Assembly (NCBI GenBank): GCA_020073345.1
Contig: JAIQFI010000042.1
Location: 1 to 57,536 of the forward strand
Origin: Terriglobia bacterium
GTDB lineage: Bacteria > Acidobacteriota > Terriglobia > Bryobacterales > Bryobacteraceae
Direction: 5' to 3'
Length of the DNA: 57,536 nt
In this document: piece by piece, positions 44,901 through 52,770 of the stretch
Layout of the letters: the number at the start of each line of letters is the position of its first letter
Numbering within the stretch: position 1 is the first letter of the stretch
Position numbers and translations under genes: made by a program
The notes under the pieces: generated by a model
Told to the model about the DNA's origin: nothing
The model's input: only the letters and a program-made list of their open reading frames with translations
Databases searched by the model: none

Positions 44901-45697
44901 TTGAAGGCTTCGTTCACAAAATACTCGTAGCCGCTTCCATGGAATTGGTTGGTGCCGGATTTCATGGTGTAGTTGAAGTACCCGCCGGCCGCTTGTCCGA
45001 ACTCCGCCGCGAAATTGCTGGTTTGGATGGATACTTCTTGGATCGCGTCCACGCCGCTCTGGTTGATCTGCGTGATCTGGTTCCACATCCCGTTGGTGGC
45101 GTCCTGACCCTCGATGCGAATGGCTTCCGTGGAGGCAGGCAAACCGTTCACGCTTAATCCGGCATCGGTGCCATACGTAACACCCGGGATAAGCTGGGAA
45201 ACCGCCAGCGGATCACGAATGTTGCCGAAGCCGTTGGAAAAAAAGCTTTGGCCTCCGCCCAGCGTTAGCACCGGAAGGTTGTTGGCGTCAGCAACGGTTA
45301 CGTTGTGGCTCAGTTCGCCACTCTCGGTCTTCAGCAGGGGAGCCTCGGCGGTGACCGTGACAGTCTCGGTGTTGGCGCCCACTTCCAGGGTGACGTCTTG
45401 CCGCACGGCCGTCGCTACAGTAACCAGCAAGTTCTCGCGGACGTACTTCTTGAAGCCCGCCACAGTGACGCTTAGCGAGTATCTGCCCACCGGCACGGCG
45501 ATTACATAGTTGCCGGTGGCCGAGGTGCCTCCCTGGTATACGGCACCTGTATCAGCGTTCTTGACTTCGATCACGGCGTTCGGCACCACAGCGCCCGCCG
45601 GGTCGGAAATGGCGCCAGTAATCGAACCGCGATCGGTTTGGCCAAAAGCCGCCACCGCAAGCACGAACAGACAAACTAGAGTCTTGAATGAAGCCAT
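41906..45697 (-). CDS. Oar-like TonB-dependent outer-membrane receptor with carboxypeptidase-regulatory domain
   Basis: A 1263-residue outer-membrane protein. The signal peptide (TLVCLFVLAVAAFGQ) is followed by a carboxypeptidase-regulatory domain (about residues 20-105: GSITGAISDPAGAVVPNAVI, TSATGNYVIAVPVGRYSLSV), a plug (TVTAEAPLLKTESGELSHNV, IRIEGQDATNGMW) and a long barrel ending PRSGQMVARFTF with a terminal Phe. It belongs to the Oar/CirA-like group that is highly expanded in Solibacter relatives and thought to take up large organic molecules. The ATG at 45697 has GAAGGGG upstream; the frame also opens at 45721. Confidence 0.92.
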   Translation of the reverse strand: MASFKTLVCLFVLAVAAFGQTDRGSITGAISDPAGAVVPNAVIEVKNADTGAVYQGGTSATGNYVIAVPVGRYSLSVTVAGFKKYVRENLLVTVATAVRQDVTLEVGANTETVTVTAEAPLLKTESGELSHNVTVADANNLPVLTLGGGQSFFSNGFGNIRDPLAVSQLIPGVTYGTDAGLSVNGLPASTEAIRIEGQDATNGMWNQITQINQSGVDAIQEVSIQTSNFAAEFGQAAGGYFNYTMKSGTNQFHGSGYEYFVNEAFNAGLPFTNAGTTNALKNGQQIRNRLRRNDFGGTIGGPVDIPKVYNGHDKTFFFFNFERFVETRSFTNLETVPTAAFRSGDFTTTGLFPISDANFVPLTDALGRLMFVDQVYDPKSTRQVGGVTVRDPFTGPIPKTQLDPVALAIQNFIPLPTNTSNAVKLSNFALPTYNDFQHTTNWSVKLDHSLSPTIKISGYFSRILTFNPNSNGIAGPISQASATDNKSNTVRINYDQTLKPTLLLHLGVGYLYTYVPSDTEHFDQTSLGLKGYPNPTYFPNLTGLSDFFNGGVNLSSGPFGGGVAGPNGFLQNIWDQKPTANANLTWVKNNHTYKFGGEMIIEGFPDKGNNRANGNFGFAASSTGNPQENVLGAQAPITTGFGYASFLLGQVDNLNINPPTQSKLGDHSLGFYAQDTWKVTRKLTLDYGLRYDYQTYLKEQYGRMPDTVFNVPNPGVGGRLGATLFEGYGGGRCNCQFSHSYPFAFGPRVGFAYQVDTKTVFRGGAGIQYSSQPNNAFLSYNDTVFYAVSGPGYGLPFMNNLTSGNPFAPGNANGLAPLVYPNFDPAVFPVKTGGGLPPDSPFINIDRDSRPGRVITWSVGLQRELQRNLVVEVSYVGNRGVWFTAPELNATDYNPNTPQSLLQNWKIDIHNPADQALLLTPISSPLVTARFPFLANPDNVYKGFPSNQVLSQALRPAPQFLGVPPFLGPPLGKSWYDALQVQATKRYSHGLSAQGSFTWSKNEVLGTSAATQYFTPGTPLINDVFNYGQNKQLAQNGAPLALVISGTYVTPKINGDGTSMKLLSQVLRDWQIGTLLRYQSGALVQTPPSNNNLLSQMRIGPENNPALWGGGHTFWNTVQGQPEFLVDPNSHFDPTKQLVLNPAAWTDAPAGQFGAAAPFYNGNRWQRKPAESLNFGRNFRMGKEGRYNLQVRAEFQNVFNRLFYSAPAVGSFGNTNPASQTQNANLYPNGASGALSAGYGFVNFVNGAGATPRSGQMVARFTF

Positions 45698-45791
45698 GAA
45701 ACACCCCTTCCGCCAAAGCATAGACAGAACCCCTCCCCACCAAGCTCGAAGGACGAGCGTACAGATAATGGAAAAATACTAGTTCGTCGCG

Positions 45792-45820
45792 AGTGTACAT
45801 TGGTTGAGGCACCCCGTCAA
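45792..45820 (-). promoter_or_regulatory. Promoter of the TonB-dependent receptor gene
   Basis: On the minus strand TTGACG (45820-45815) and TACACT (45797-45792) are 17 bp apart. Initiation near 45785 leaves a leader of about 88 nt. The same TACACT -10 occurs in both padR-region promoters. Confidence 0.55.
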
Positions 45821-45878
45821 GGGGAAAGTTGTGGCAACATAAGGGATTTGCCGCTATTTTGATCGTTTTGCATGCAGC

Positions 45879-47615
45879 TCAGCGCCCGGATTGGCCGTTG
45901 GGCAAAAGGCAGGTTTGGCCGCTTCCCTCGCGCAGAGTCACAATTCGGTCCACCATAGTCTGATTCCAAAATTCACAGCCGCCCGCCGGCCAGTGGACCT
46001 GGATCCGGCCCACTTCGGTCGATTTGCCCAGCCCGAAGTGAACCCGTGGATCGTTGGCCGCCAGGAAGCTTCCATCGCCTCTGACCCAGCGCTGGAGAGA
46101 CGTCCCGTCCTTCCGCACCAGCTCGACGACACTTCCGTATCCAGAGCGGTTGGAACGAACTCCCTCCAGCCGGACCAGGAGCCAGTGTCCACGTTCTGGA
46201 GCCGAGTTCAGCAGCAGGAGCGCAGGGCCGTTGTTATTGGTGACCAGAATGTCGGTTCCGCCGTCGTTGTTCAAATCGCCGAAGGCGGCCGCCCGTCCTA
46301 CGCCGACGGGCTCCAGCGCCGGACCGGCGGAAGCGGTAACATCCTCAAACCCCTTGCCCTTACCCTGATTGCGGAGCAGCAGATTGCGCTGACGGTAGGG
46401 AAACGCGTCGCCTTGTTGGGCCGCCATCGCGATAACCGCCCCGTTGGCGGCGAACATGTCCAGCAAGCCGCGATTTTCCGTATCGAGCAAGCCGACGCCG
46501 AAGCCGGTATAGGGCTGGGAAACGTGGAACAGCCCCGTCTGCACGCTGGAATCGGTGTAATCGCCGCGCGGCTGCCGCTGGAACATGGTGAATCCCTCAT
46601 TGGGAAGGTTGGTGATCACCACGGCCTCCCCGCCGTCGCCATAGATATCCCCGGCCGCGACGCCCATTCCCGCTCGTGCGCGACCGTCCGAAGCATACGC
46701 AAGTCCGTGGGTGAGGCCAGCTTCCTTGAAGACCCGCTCCTTTTGATTCGCCTCATTCAGCCCCTCATTCAACCAAAGATGATTGGCCGCGCCATCGTTG
46801 GCGACCAGGAAACTCGGCCACCCGTTCGAACCGAAATCGCCGGTTAGGATGCCGAGTCCGGGCCCGCGCGCGGCGTTCAGGCCCACCTTGGAGGTGACGT
46901 CTTCGAACCGCCCGTTGCCTAGATTTCGGAACAGCTGGGTGACGGTCCGGCCGAAGTTTTGCGGTCCGCAATAGTCTCGCTTACCTTCCGGCGTATAGCA
47001 GTTCCGGGGATAGAACTCCACGTAGTGAACCACCGCAAGATCCAGAAGACCGTCGCGATCGTAGTCGATAAACGCGGCGCTGGTAGACCAACCAGTCGAT
47101 TCCACGCCAGCGCGGCCGGTCACGTCCATAAACGTGCCGTTGCCGTTGTTGCGATAGAGCACGTTACGGCCAAAATTGGTCACGTACAGGTCGACATTTC
47201 CGTCGTTATCGTAGTCACCGGCAGCGACACCCATGCCCACGCCAGTGTGGCCGACGCCGGCTGCCTCGGTGACATCCGTGAAAGAGAGTTTGCCGCCCGG
47301 GATCAGGTTATTGCGGAACAGCCGGTTACCGGGTTTCCAGCCCTGGGGCAAGGGGACCAGCGGCTTCCCTTGAGGGCTCATTGGAGCGCCCTGGATCAGA
47401 TAAACATCCAGGTCCCCGTCATTGTCGTAGTCGATCAGCGCGGCGCCCGATCCGGTGATCTCGGGCAAGCGAAAATCCCCGGTGGCGCCGGAAAATTGCC
47501 AGAAGTCGAGCCCGGTCTGCTTCGCGACCTCTTCAAAAACAGGAGCGCTGCGGCGAGGGGAATTGCAGGAGAGCAAGAGAGCAATCAGCGGGAGCGCGAC
47601 TGCCCCGAATTTCAT
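45879..47615 (-). CDS. CRTAC1-like FG-GAP/ASPIC-UnbV lipoprotein
   Basis: A 578-residue exported protein. The lipobox is LLLSC near residue 17. Several FG-GAP/VCBS calcium-loop repeats follow: LIDYDNDGDLDVYLIQG, AAGDYDNDGNVDLYVTNFG and FGDLNNDGGTDILVTNN. The C-terminal ASPIC/UnbV domain reads RSGYGSVVELVRKDG, FGLGKSTEVGRIQVHWPAGG. The ATG at 47615 is chosen over a far upstream start because it carries the signal. Such proteins occur beside SusD/TonB or TPR partners and probably bind polymers at the surface. It is divergent from the TPR lipoprotein gene, 42 bp apart. Confidence 0.9.
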   Translation of the reverse strand: MKFGAVALPLIALLLSCNSPRRSAPVFEEVAKQTGLDFWQFSGATGDFRLPEITGSGAALIDYDNDGDLDVYLIQGAPMSPQGKPLVPLPQGWKPGNRLFRNNLIPGGKLSFTDVTEAAGVGHTGVGMGVAAGDYDNDGNVDLYVTNFGRNVLYRNNGNGTFMDVTGRAGVESTGWSTSAAFIDYDRDGLLDLAVVHYVEFYPRNCYTPEGKRDYCGPQNFGRTVTQLFRNLGNGRFEDVTSKVGLNAARGPGLGILTGDFGSNGWPSFLVANDGAANHLWLNEGLNEANQKERVFKEAGLTHGLAYASDGRARAGMGVAAGDIYGDGGEAVVITNLPNEGFTMFQRQPRGDYTDSSVQTGLFHVSQPYTGFGVGLLDTENRGLLDMFAANGAVIAMAAQQGDAFPYRQRNLLLRNQGKGKGFEDVTASAGPALEPVGVGRAAAFGDLNNDGGTDILVTNNNGPALLLLNSAPERGHWLLVRLEGVRSNRSGYGSVVELVRKDGTSLQRWVRGDGSFLAANDPRVHFGLGKSTEVGRIQVHWPAGGCEFWNQTMVDRIVTLREGSGQTCLLPNGQSGR

Positions 47616-47657
47616 CGGATCAGCATCCCACAGGCATGCTAGACTGTCAACGATTTG

Positions 47658-49070
47658 ATGAAACGGGGCGCCGCACCGACGGTCTCGATTCTCGCCTCGC
47701 TGTTCCTTTGGTCCTGCGCAGGGCCCGTCCCGCCACTTCCCACACTCTCGGTAGAGGGCTTGGACGCCGACGTGCGGGATGCGGTTCTGGCCGCTCAAAA
47801 GCAGGCCGTGGAATCGCCCTCGAGTGGCCAAGCTTCGGGACGTCTGGGAATGGTGCTGCAGGCCAACTCCCTGAATCAGCCTGCACTCCTTTCCTACCAG
47901 CGGGCGATCCGTCTGGATCCCAAGGAATTTTCCTGGCGATATTATTCGGCCGTGGTGCTGCAGCAAATGTCTCAGCCGGAGAAGGCGCTGGACGCCCTGA
48001 CGGGCGCACTGCGTATCCGCTCCGGATATGCTCCCGCGATCCTCAGGCAAGGGGACGTGCTGTTCCAACTGGCGCGCTTCAAGGACAGTGCGGGCGCCTA
48101 CGAGTCGGTCCTGGCGCAGAGTCCCGGCTCGGCCGAAGCGCTCTATGGGTTGGCGCGGGTGAAGCAGGCACAGCAGGACATGGCTGCGGCGGAAGATCTC
48201 TACCGCCGGGCCTGCCAGGCTTACCCGACGTTCGGCGCCGCCTACTACGGTTTAGCTACGGCGGGACGCAGCCTGGGGCACGAGGCGGACTCGGCCAAGA
48301 ACTTCGAGCTGGCGAAACGATACAAGGACGACCGTCCCCCGCTGGTGGACCCCGAGCTGAAAGAGGTCGCGGATCTCTCCACGGGTGTCTTTCGCCGCCT
48401 TGAGGAGTCCAACCAGCTTGCCAAGCAGGGAAAGATGGAGGAAGCGGCCAAGCTGAATGAGGACCTGCTGCAAAAGGACCCCGAAAACCTTTCGGTTCTG
48501 GTGAATCTGCTGTATCTAGCCCGGTTCGTGCCCAGGTTGGACGCTCAAGTGGAGAGCCTGTACGCGAAGGTCAAACGGATCGATCCTCAAAATCCGATCG
48601 CCTATACCTACTACGGCGTGGTGATGATCCGCCAGGGCAAGAACGACGCAGCCGCCCTGGCTCTGCGGAAAGCGATCGAATTGAAGCCGGATTCCGCCGA
48701 ACCTCACAAGTGGCTGGGCGAGGTTCTGGAGAGGCAGAACCGGCCGGCCGAAGCCATCGCGCAGTATCAACACGCCTTGGCGGCCGAGCCTTCCGATGCC
48801 CCGGTCCAAATGAAACTGTGGTGGATCCTCATCACCCACGATCGAGGCCGCGAAGCGATCCCGCAGCTCCTCCCGGCTCTCCAGATAGACGACTCTTTCT
48901 CGTCCATGCGCCTGGTCCTGCTGGGCGAGGCTTATCGCACCACCGGTGAATTGGGGAAATCGCGGCAATATCTGGAAATGGCTCGGGACCGCGTGCGCAG
49001 CAAAGGTCCGCCGGATCTGCTGGCGCAGATCGAACAGGAGCTCAAGGAACTGGCGGCGCTGCGCCCTTAA
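47658..49070 (+). CDS. TPR-repeat lipoprotein
   Basis: A 470-residue protein. The signal ends at a lipobox, SLFLWSC. About nine TPR units follow, for example LLSYQRAIRLDPKEFSWRYY, AAAEDLYRRACQAYPTFGAA, AALALRKAIELKPDSAEPHK and AIAQYQHALAAEPSDAPVQM. It lies between two CRTAC1-like genes, divergent from one and convergent with the other (1-bp gap). TPR proteins of this kind accompany CRTAC1-like proteins in Acidobacteriota and probably act as a scaffold. Confidence 0.87.
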   Translation: MKRGAAPTVSILASLFLWSCAGPVPPLPTLSVEGLDADVRDAVLAAQKQAVESPSSGQASGRLGMVLQANSLNQPALLSYQRAIRLDPKEFSWRYYSAVVLQQMSQPEKALDALTGALRIRSGYAPAILRQGDVLFQLARFKDSAGAYESVLAQSPGSAEALYGLARVKQAQQDMAAAEDLYRRACQAYPTFGAAYYGLATAGRSLGHEADSAKNFELAKRYKDDRPPLVDPELKEVADLSTGVFRRLEESNQLAKQGKMEEAAKLNEDLLQKDPENLSVLVNLLYLARFVPRLDAQVESLYAKVKRIDPQNPIAYTYYGVVMIRQGKNDAAALALRKAIELKPDSAEPHKWLGEVLERQNRPAEAIAQYQHALAAEPSDAPVQMKLWWILITHDRGREAIPQLLPALQIDDSFSSMRLVLLGEAYRTTGELGKSRQYLEMARDRVRSKGPPDLLAQIEQELKELAALRP

Positions 49071-49071
49071 T

Positions 49072-50736
49072 TCAATACCGCGCCATCGCCTGAATCCCGC
49101 GCGTTTCCTGGCACACATAGGAGCCCGCGGCGAGATTCTTGTAGTCTTCGACCAGACCGCTGGGCCATTCGATCACCAGGCGATCCGCGTTGGTGCGCTT
49201 GCCCAATCCGAACGTGACGGCGAACTCGGATTGGCAGAGATAACTCGAACCCGACTTCACCATCCGGGATTGCGTGCCGTCGGGCGAGGACAGCCGGACG
49301 ACGGCTCCGATCGCGTCGCGGTTGGACTTGGTTCCGACCAATCGCACGCGCAGCGATCGATTGCCGTTGGTCACATCGTTGCGATAGAGGAATGCTGGAC
49401 CCTGATTGGTGGTGATCAGAAGATCCACGTCGCCATCGCGGTCAAAATCTCCCGAAGCCAAGCCCCGTCCCACCTTGGGCGCGGCGAACTCGCGGCCGAC
49501 TTCGGAGGCGACATCGCGAAATCCGCCCTTGCCCTGATTCAGGAACAGATGCGGAGCCTGGGCGTATCCCGCGTTGCTCCGGATGTTGCGCACAGTTTCG
49601 TCGATGTGGCCATTCACCGCCAGCAGGTCGAGCCGGCCGTCGAGATCGGCATCGAAGAACAGGCAACCGAAGCCCAAGCTGTTGCGCGAGGCCTTGCCCA
49701 CCCCGCTTTCCAGCGCCACATCAGAGTAAGTTCCGCCGCGCGACTGGCGGTAGAGTGCGATCATTTCGTTGTCGAAATTGGTGATAACGATGCCAGGGGC
49801 GCCGGAGTTGTCGAAATCGGCCACGTCGACCCCCATCCCGGCGCGAGCCTTGCCATCCTCGCTGAAGGCGACGCCGGCCCGCACGGCGACATCCTCGAAG
49901 GTCCCGTTTTTCAAGTTGCGATAGAGCTTGTTGGGTTGGGTATCGTTGGCGACGAGAAGATCGGGCCAGCCGTCGTGATCGTAATCGATCGAAGCTACAC
50001 CGAGCGATTTGGAGGTGGTGTCAAAGATTCCGCTTTTAGCCGTAACGTCCTCGAACGTGCCGTCGCCCTTGTTGCGAAAAAGCCAGCAAGTCGAGCCGCG
50101 ATACGCCTCGGGAGTGCAATAGGACTTGTGGGTGCCATCAACGCTGCAAAACACCTCGTGCTCGGCGGACCACTTGACATAATTGCAAACGAACAGATCC
50201 AGGCGGCCGTCGCGATCGAAATCGAACCACATGGCGGAAGTGCTGAACGAATCGCGGCCGCCCAGACCGGCTTTTTCTGTGACGTCCACGTAGCGCCCCT
50301 GCCCGGTGTTGTGAAACAGGCGGCTCTGGCCGACAGCGGTGACGAAAATATCGGGGAAGCCGTCATTGTCGTAATCGGCGACGGCGACTCCCATGCCATA
50401 CATCGGCACCGCCAGCCCCGCCTTCTCGGTCACGTCGGTGAAGGTCCCGTTGCGATTGTTGCGATACAGCCGCATGGTGCTGCTGCGACGTTTGTGGCCA
50501 GGCCAGTCGGCGCCGTTAATCAGCAGAATGTCGAGCCATCCATCGTTGTCGTAGTCGAGAAAGGCGCAGCCCGCACCCAGCGTCTCCGGCAGGTACTTGG
50601 CTCCGAACGCGCCGCTGTAGTGCTGAAACTGAATACCGGCTGCCGCGGTCGCGTCCACCAGGCGGAAGCCCGGATCGGATGCCGCGGCCACCAGAGGAGT
50701 GGCGAGGGAACCCAGCAGGAGGTCGCGGCGCGTCAC
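49072..50736 (-). CDS. CRTAC1-like FG-GAP/ASPIC-UnbV protein with twin-arginine-like signal
   Basis: A 554-residue exported protein that starts MTRRDLLLGSLATPLVAAAS, a short twin-arginine-type signal (RRDLL). Seven or more FG-GAP loops are seen, such as FLDYDNDGWLDILLINGAD, VADYDNDGFPDIFVTAVG, WFDFDRDGRLDLFVCNYV and SGDFDRDGDVDLLITTNQG. The UnbV domain is RDAIGAVVRLSSPDGTQSRM with FGLGKRTNADRLVIEWPSG. The ATG overlaps the response-regulator stop (ATGA, 50733-50736), so it is translated with the two-component genes. Confidence 0.9.
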   Translation of the reverse strand: MTRRDLLLGSLATPLVAAASDPGFRLVDATAAAGIQFQHYSGAFGAKYLPETLGAGCAFLDYDNDGWLDILLINGADWPGHKRRSSTMRLYRNNRNGTFTDVTEKAGLAVPMYGMGVAVADYDNDGFPDIFVTAVGQSRLFHNTGQGRYVDVTEKAGLGGRDSFSTSAMWFDFDRDGRLDLFVCNYVKWSAEHEVFCSVDGTHKSYCTPEAYRGSTCWLFRNKGDGTFEDVTAKSGIFDTTSKSLGVASIDYDHDGWPDLLVANDTQPNKLYRNLKNGTFEDVAVRAGVAFSEDGKARAGMGVDVADFDNSGAPGIVITNFDNEMIALYRQSRGGTYSDVALESGVGKASRNSLGFGCLFFDADLDGRLDLLAVNGHIDETVRNIRSNAGYAQAPHLFLNQGKGGFRDVASEVGREFAAPKVGRGLASGDFDRDGDVDLLITTNQGPAFLYRNDVTNGNRSLRVRLVGTKSNRDAIGAVVRLSSPDGTQSRMVKSGSSYLCQSEFAVTFGLGKRTNADRLVIEWPSGLVEDYKNLAAGSYVCQETRGIQAMARY

Positions 50737-51365
50737 GAGATACTCGCCAGACCGTTGCGGATCGCGTACACCACCAGCTCCGCCGTGTTGTGAATACCAA
50801 GCGTCTGCATCAGATTCGCGCGGTGTACGGCGATAGTGTTCGCGCTGATTCCCAGGATCGCGGCGATATCCTTGCTGGACTTGCCGTGAACAATTAATTG
50901 CAGGACCTCCAGTTCCCGCGTGGTCAGGGCCGGCCGGGTCTCGTCATCGGACTTGGTAAGTTTCTCCAGCCTCGGATCAAGGACGATCGCGCCTCCAGCG
51001 ACCTGCTTCACTGCTTCCGCAAGTTCCAGATCGAGAGCATTCTTGAGCAGATAGCCACGCGCCCCCGCCTCCAGGCACGTCCGGACATAGGTCGGTTCCG
51101 AGTGCATGCTCAGCATTAACACTATTGTCTCCGGCGCCGATTTCAGTATCATGCGCGTGGCGATCGCGCCATTCATGCTGGGCAGCGCGAAGTCCATCAC
51201 CACCACGGCCGGATGAAGCTCCGCGACCATTTCAACCGCTTCGCGGCCATCACTGGCCTCGCCCACCACCGCGATCTCGGGATCGTCTTCCAGCAAACGT
51301 CGAAATCCGCGCCGCACCAGGCTGTGATCGTCCACCAACAGGACCGAGATCTTATGCTCCGGCAT
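50733..51365 (-). CDS. NarL/FixJ-type response regulator (LuxR HTH)
   Basis: A 210-residue regulator. The receiver domain has D12/D13 (LLVDDH), phospho-acceptor D58 (VVVMDFALP) and the conserved Lys in GYLLKNAL. The C-terminal LuxR HTH (about 145-205) reads LTTRELEVLQLIVHGKSSKD and TIAVHRANLMQTLGI. It overlaps the kinase gene by 14 bp and the CRTAC1-like gene by 4 bp. Likely target: its own operon or the nearby surface-protein genes. Confidence 0.94.
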   Translation of the reverse strand: MPEHKISVLLVDDHSLVRRGFRRLLEDDPEIAVVGEASDGREAVEMVAELHPAVVVMDFALPSMNGAIATRMILKSAPETIVLMLSMHSEPTYVRTCLEAGARGYLLKNALDLELAEAVKQVAGGAIVLDPRLEKLTKSDDETRPALTTRELEVLQLIVHGKSSKDIAAILGISANTIAVHRANLMQTLGIHNTAELVVYAIRNGLASIS

Positions 51366-52686
51366 GAGCCTCTTCCGGGTCGAGCGGAACGGTCAACCGG
51401 ACTAGCGCGCCGCCCCCGTTTTCGAGGAACTCGATGCGTCCCTTCAGCAGCTCGGCGCGCTCGCGCATGGAAGTCAGTCCCATGCCCCGGCTTTGACCCC
51501 GGCTGGGCTTGAAGCCATGGAATCCGATTCCCGCATCTTGCACCTCTAGTACGACGGTGTTTTCATGGAAGCGCAAGCGTACGGTGACGTGCTGGGACTT
51601 GGAGTGAAGTGCAACGTTGTTTAGCGCCTCCTGCAAAATGCGGTATAAATGCACCGCCACCTCAGGCTCCATCTGCTGGCTCACCCCATCCTTCTCGTAC
51701 CGGACTTCAACTCCGGTTCGCCGCTCAAACCCAGGAAGATAGACATTGAGCGCGCCTTCCAGGTCGTCGTCATCGAGCACGACTGAGTGGAGCGCCTTGG
51801 AAAGAGCACGTACTTTGTCGAGTGTCGATTGCACGATCTCGCGCACTTCCTCCAGATCGGCTCGCACGCCAGGGGCGAGCGGCGGGTTGGTCCGGGCGGC
51901 TCGATTCAGCATCGCGCCGATGGCGGTCAGAATCTGCCCGAACTCGTCGTGCAATTCGCGGGAGATGTGGCGAAAGGCATTTTCCTGCGTCGAAATCAAT
52001 TGCCGGGCGAGTTCGCTGCGCCGCTCGGAGAGCGTGGCCACTTGAGCGAACATCCCGCGGTTCCAATGCACCAGGTACAGCCCGGTTGCAGCGACCAACA
52101 CCATCATGGCCGCCAGAAACAGATACGCCGTGCGCTCGGCGCGGGCGTAAATTTCTCGTGTCTGAGCCGCGGCCTGCTCCTCGCTCTCGTTGTTCTGCAC
52201 CAGAAGGCGGGCCACGGCGGTGCTCAAAGCTTCTTGACGCGCTTGCAACGAGAGACGAATCTGGGTACGGGCTTCCTGGTCCTGACCGTTTTCGGCCATG
52301 GCGAAAATCCGGTCGACGGCGTCCCAGAACTGGGTCGCGAAGGTCGTCAGGTAGCGCCGCTGATCCGGATTGGCTCGCGACAGCGTTTCTTCGCGCGCCA
52401 AGGCGTCGGTCAGGTCATTTTGCATGCGCTTGAATTGACTCTTCCAGGCGCTGAGCTTATATGGCTCGGTGGCGTCGAGCATGTCGCGCATGGTTAACGC
52501 CAGGGAATTGAGATTGTTCTGAACCCGGAGCAGCAGGAGCGAATCGGTTCGATCGCGGTCAATGGTTTCGGTCTGAACGCGCCGAAGTCCATGCAGTTGC
52601 CACAGATTGTAGCCGGAGTACACTGCCACGGTCGAAAGGGTTATGGCCAATCCAGCCAAAAGCCGTACTGTGGGGGATCGGGTCAC
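51352..52686 (-). CDS. Sensor histidine kinase (HisKA_3 type) with periplasmic helical sensor
   Basis: A 444-residue kinase. Two membrane segments (about residues 6-25 and 205-227) frame a periplasmic four-helix-bundle-like sensor of about 180 residues. The DHp motif is SRELHDEFGQILTAIG with the phospho-His, the N-box is EALNNVALHSKSQH, and the ATP lid has DAGIGFHG and GMGLTSMRERAELLKG. I use the GTG at 52686 because the region upstream contains a TATAAT box; the open frame starts at a TTG at 52731. It pairs with the overlapping response regulator. Confidence 0.9.
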   Translation of the reverse strand: MTRSPTVRLLAGLAITLSTVAVYSGYNLWQLHGLRRVQTETIDRDRTDSLLLLRVQNNLNSLALTMRDMLDATEPYKLSAWKSQFKRMQNDLTDALAREETLSRANPDQRRYLTTFATQFWDAVDRIFAMAENGQDQEARTQIRLSLQARQEALSTAVARLLVQNNESEEQAAAQTREIYARAERTAYLFLAAMMVLVAATGLYLVHWNRGMFAQVATLSERRSELARQLISTQENAFRHISRELHDEFGQILTAIGAMLNRAARTNPPLAPGVRADLEEVREIVQSTLDKVRALSKALHSVVLDDDDLEGALNVYLPGFERRTGVEVRYEKDGVSQQMEPEVAVHLYRILQEALNNVALHSKSQHVTVRLRFHENTVVLEVQDAGIGFHGFKPSRGQSRGMGLTSMRERAELLKGRIEFLENGGGALVRLTVPLDPEEAHAGA

Positions 52687-52704
52687 AGCCACAATTGCCT
52701 CTAT

Positions 52705-52710
52705 ATTATA
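52705..52710 (-). promoter_or_regulatory. -10 box of the histidine-kinase operon
   Basis: A perfect TATAAT (minus strand) lies 19 bp before the GTG at 52686, so the mRNA would be nearly leaderless. The -35 region is weak (TAATTG or AATTGG). The 15-bp word around it, CGCACGTATAATATA, recurs exactly at 7725-7711. Confidence 0.5.
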
Positions 52711-52770
52711 CGTGCGGGTAATGCATTCCAATTATTGTCTTGAGGTTGTTCTAGGTGTAGCCTCGACGCA

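Noticed and set aside
45891-46847. 318-residue plus-strand frame
   Set aside because: Antisense shadow of the CRTAC1-like gene ending at 45879. High GC keeps the opposite frame open.
48946-50793. 615-residue open frame on the plus strand
   Set aside because: It is the antisense shadow of the CRTAC1-like gene at 49072-50736. Its composition is odd (rich in His, Val, Ala, Gln), and the minus-strand protein has clear FG-GAP motifs.
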